From the NCBI RefSeq assembly GCF_025971945.1, contig NZ_JAPDHW010000015.1, positions 42,900 through 84,149 of the forward strand: a stretch of 41,250 bases of DNA, read 5' to 3'. The position numbers were made by a program, and so were the translations under genes. The stretch is from Chryseobacterium kimseyorum. Lineage in GTDB: Bacteria > Bacteroidota > Bacteroidia > Flavobacteriales > Weeksellaceae. The notes beneath the pieces were generated by a model. That model saw nothing but the letters and a program-made list of their open reading frames with translations, searched no databases and was not told the DNA's origin. Of the stretch, positions 41,240-41,250 are shown piece after piece (positions within the stretch are counted from its first letter, which is position 1; the number at the start of each line of letters is the position of its first letter).

Positions 41240-41250
41240 CACCTTTGGTG
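41240..41250 (+). terminator. Start of a probable trpS terminator, cut by the window edge
   Basis: CACC TTT GGTG at the very end, preceded by CGGCGG, looks like the loop end of a GC-rich hairpin whose right arm continues beyond the window. Confidence 0.45.

Overview
The window looks like a chromosomal segment of a Chryseobacterium-like member of the Flavobacteriia. The DNA is AT-rich. Promoter-like boxes fit the Bacteroidetes pattern (TTG, then TAnnTTTG). Shine-Dalgarno sites are weak, many lipoprotein signal peptides are visible, and intergenic hairpin repeats of the kind common in this group are scattered throughout. The species call is an inference from protein and repeat style only.

Region 1 (about 0.2-25.0 kb) is most of a flexirubin-type aryl-polyene pigment gene cluster, built as two arms that converge at about 12.6-13.0 kb. 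The plus-strand arm (0.98-12.58 kb) carries a hotdog thioesterase, a ketosynthase (KS), a short KS-like protein, an acyl carrier protein (ACP), a second KS overlapping a chain-length-factor-like dead KS, a polysaccharide deacetylase, LolA, a small lipoprotein, a FabZ-like dehydratase, an exported protein and a glycosyltransferase fused to DUF2062. The minus-strand arm (13.0-21.7 kb) reads, in transcription order, tyrosine ammonia-lyase, FabG-type reductase, a third KS, a second ACP, a lysophospholipid-acyltransferase-like protein, a CrtI-like FAD oxidoreductase and a C45-type lipoprotein acyltransferase. A halogenase-like flavoenzyme runs divergently from the lyase, and an AMP-forming aryl ligase lies beyond it. 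The inferred scheme is: tyrosine to p-coumarate (lyase), activation and loading on ACP (ligase), chain extension and dehydration without enoyl reduction (KS/CLF, FabG, dehydratase), ring tailoring (halogenase-like enzyme, CrtI-like oxidoreductase), and acyl transfer plus Lol-type delivery to the outer membrane. The dialkylresorcinol enzymes DarA/DarB and an MMPL-type exporter, expected for a complete flexirubin locus, are not in the window.

The plus arm is interrupted by genes with no obvious pigment role: a KilA-N domain protein (3.2-4.0 kb) and a WG-repeat protein (6.7-8.5 kb). A lipoprotein alpha/beta hydrolase stands directly in front of it.

Region 2 (25.4-31.3 kb) is housekeeping: ileS, a DksA/TraR-like protein with a degenerate zinc finger, two small proteins, lspA and a SanA/YdcF-like protein. 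Region 3 (31.3-38.6 kb) is mostly poorly known: a lipoprotein gene interrupted by an in-frame stop, a CrtA-like protein overlapping an unknown gene, three more lipoproteins, a multi-span membrane protein and an AraC regulator. The window ends with a secreted Thr/Ser/Asn-rich surface protein and trpS.

Repeats worth noting are an inverted pair of about 100 bp at 12.59 and 16.51 kb, hairpin arrays with a 67-71 bp period at 12.8-13.0 and 19.9-20.1 kb, and a nested inverted repeat next to both ACP genes. No tRNA, rRNA, CRISPR array or transposase was seen.
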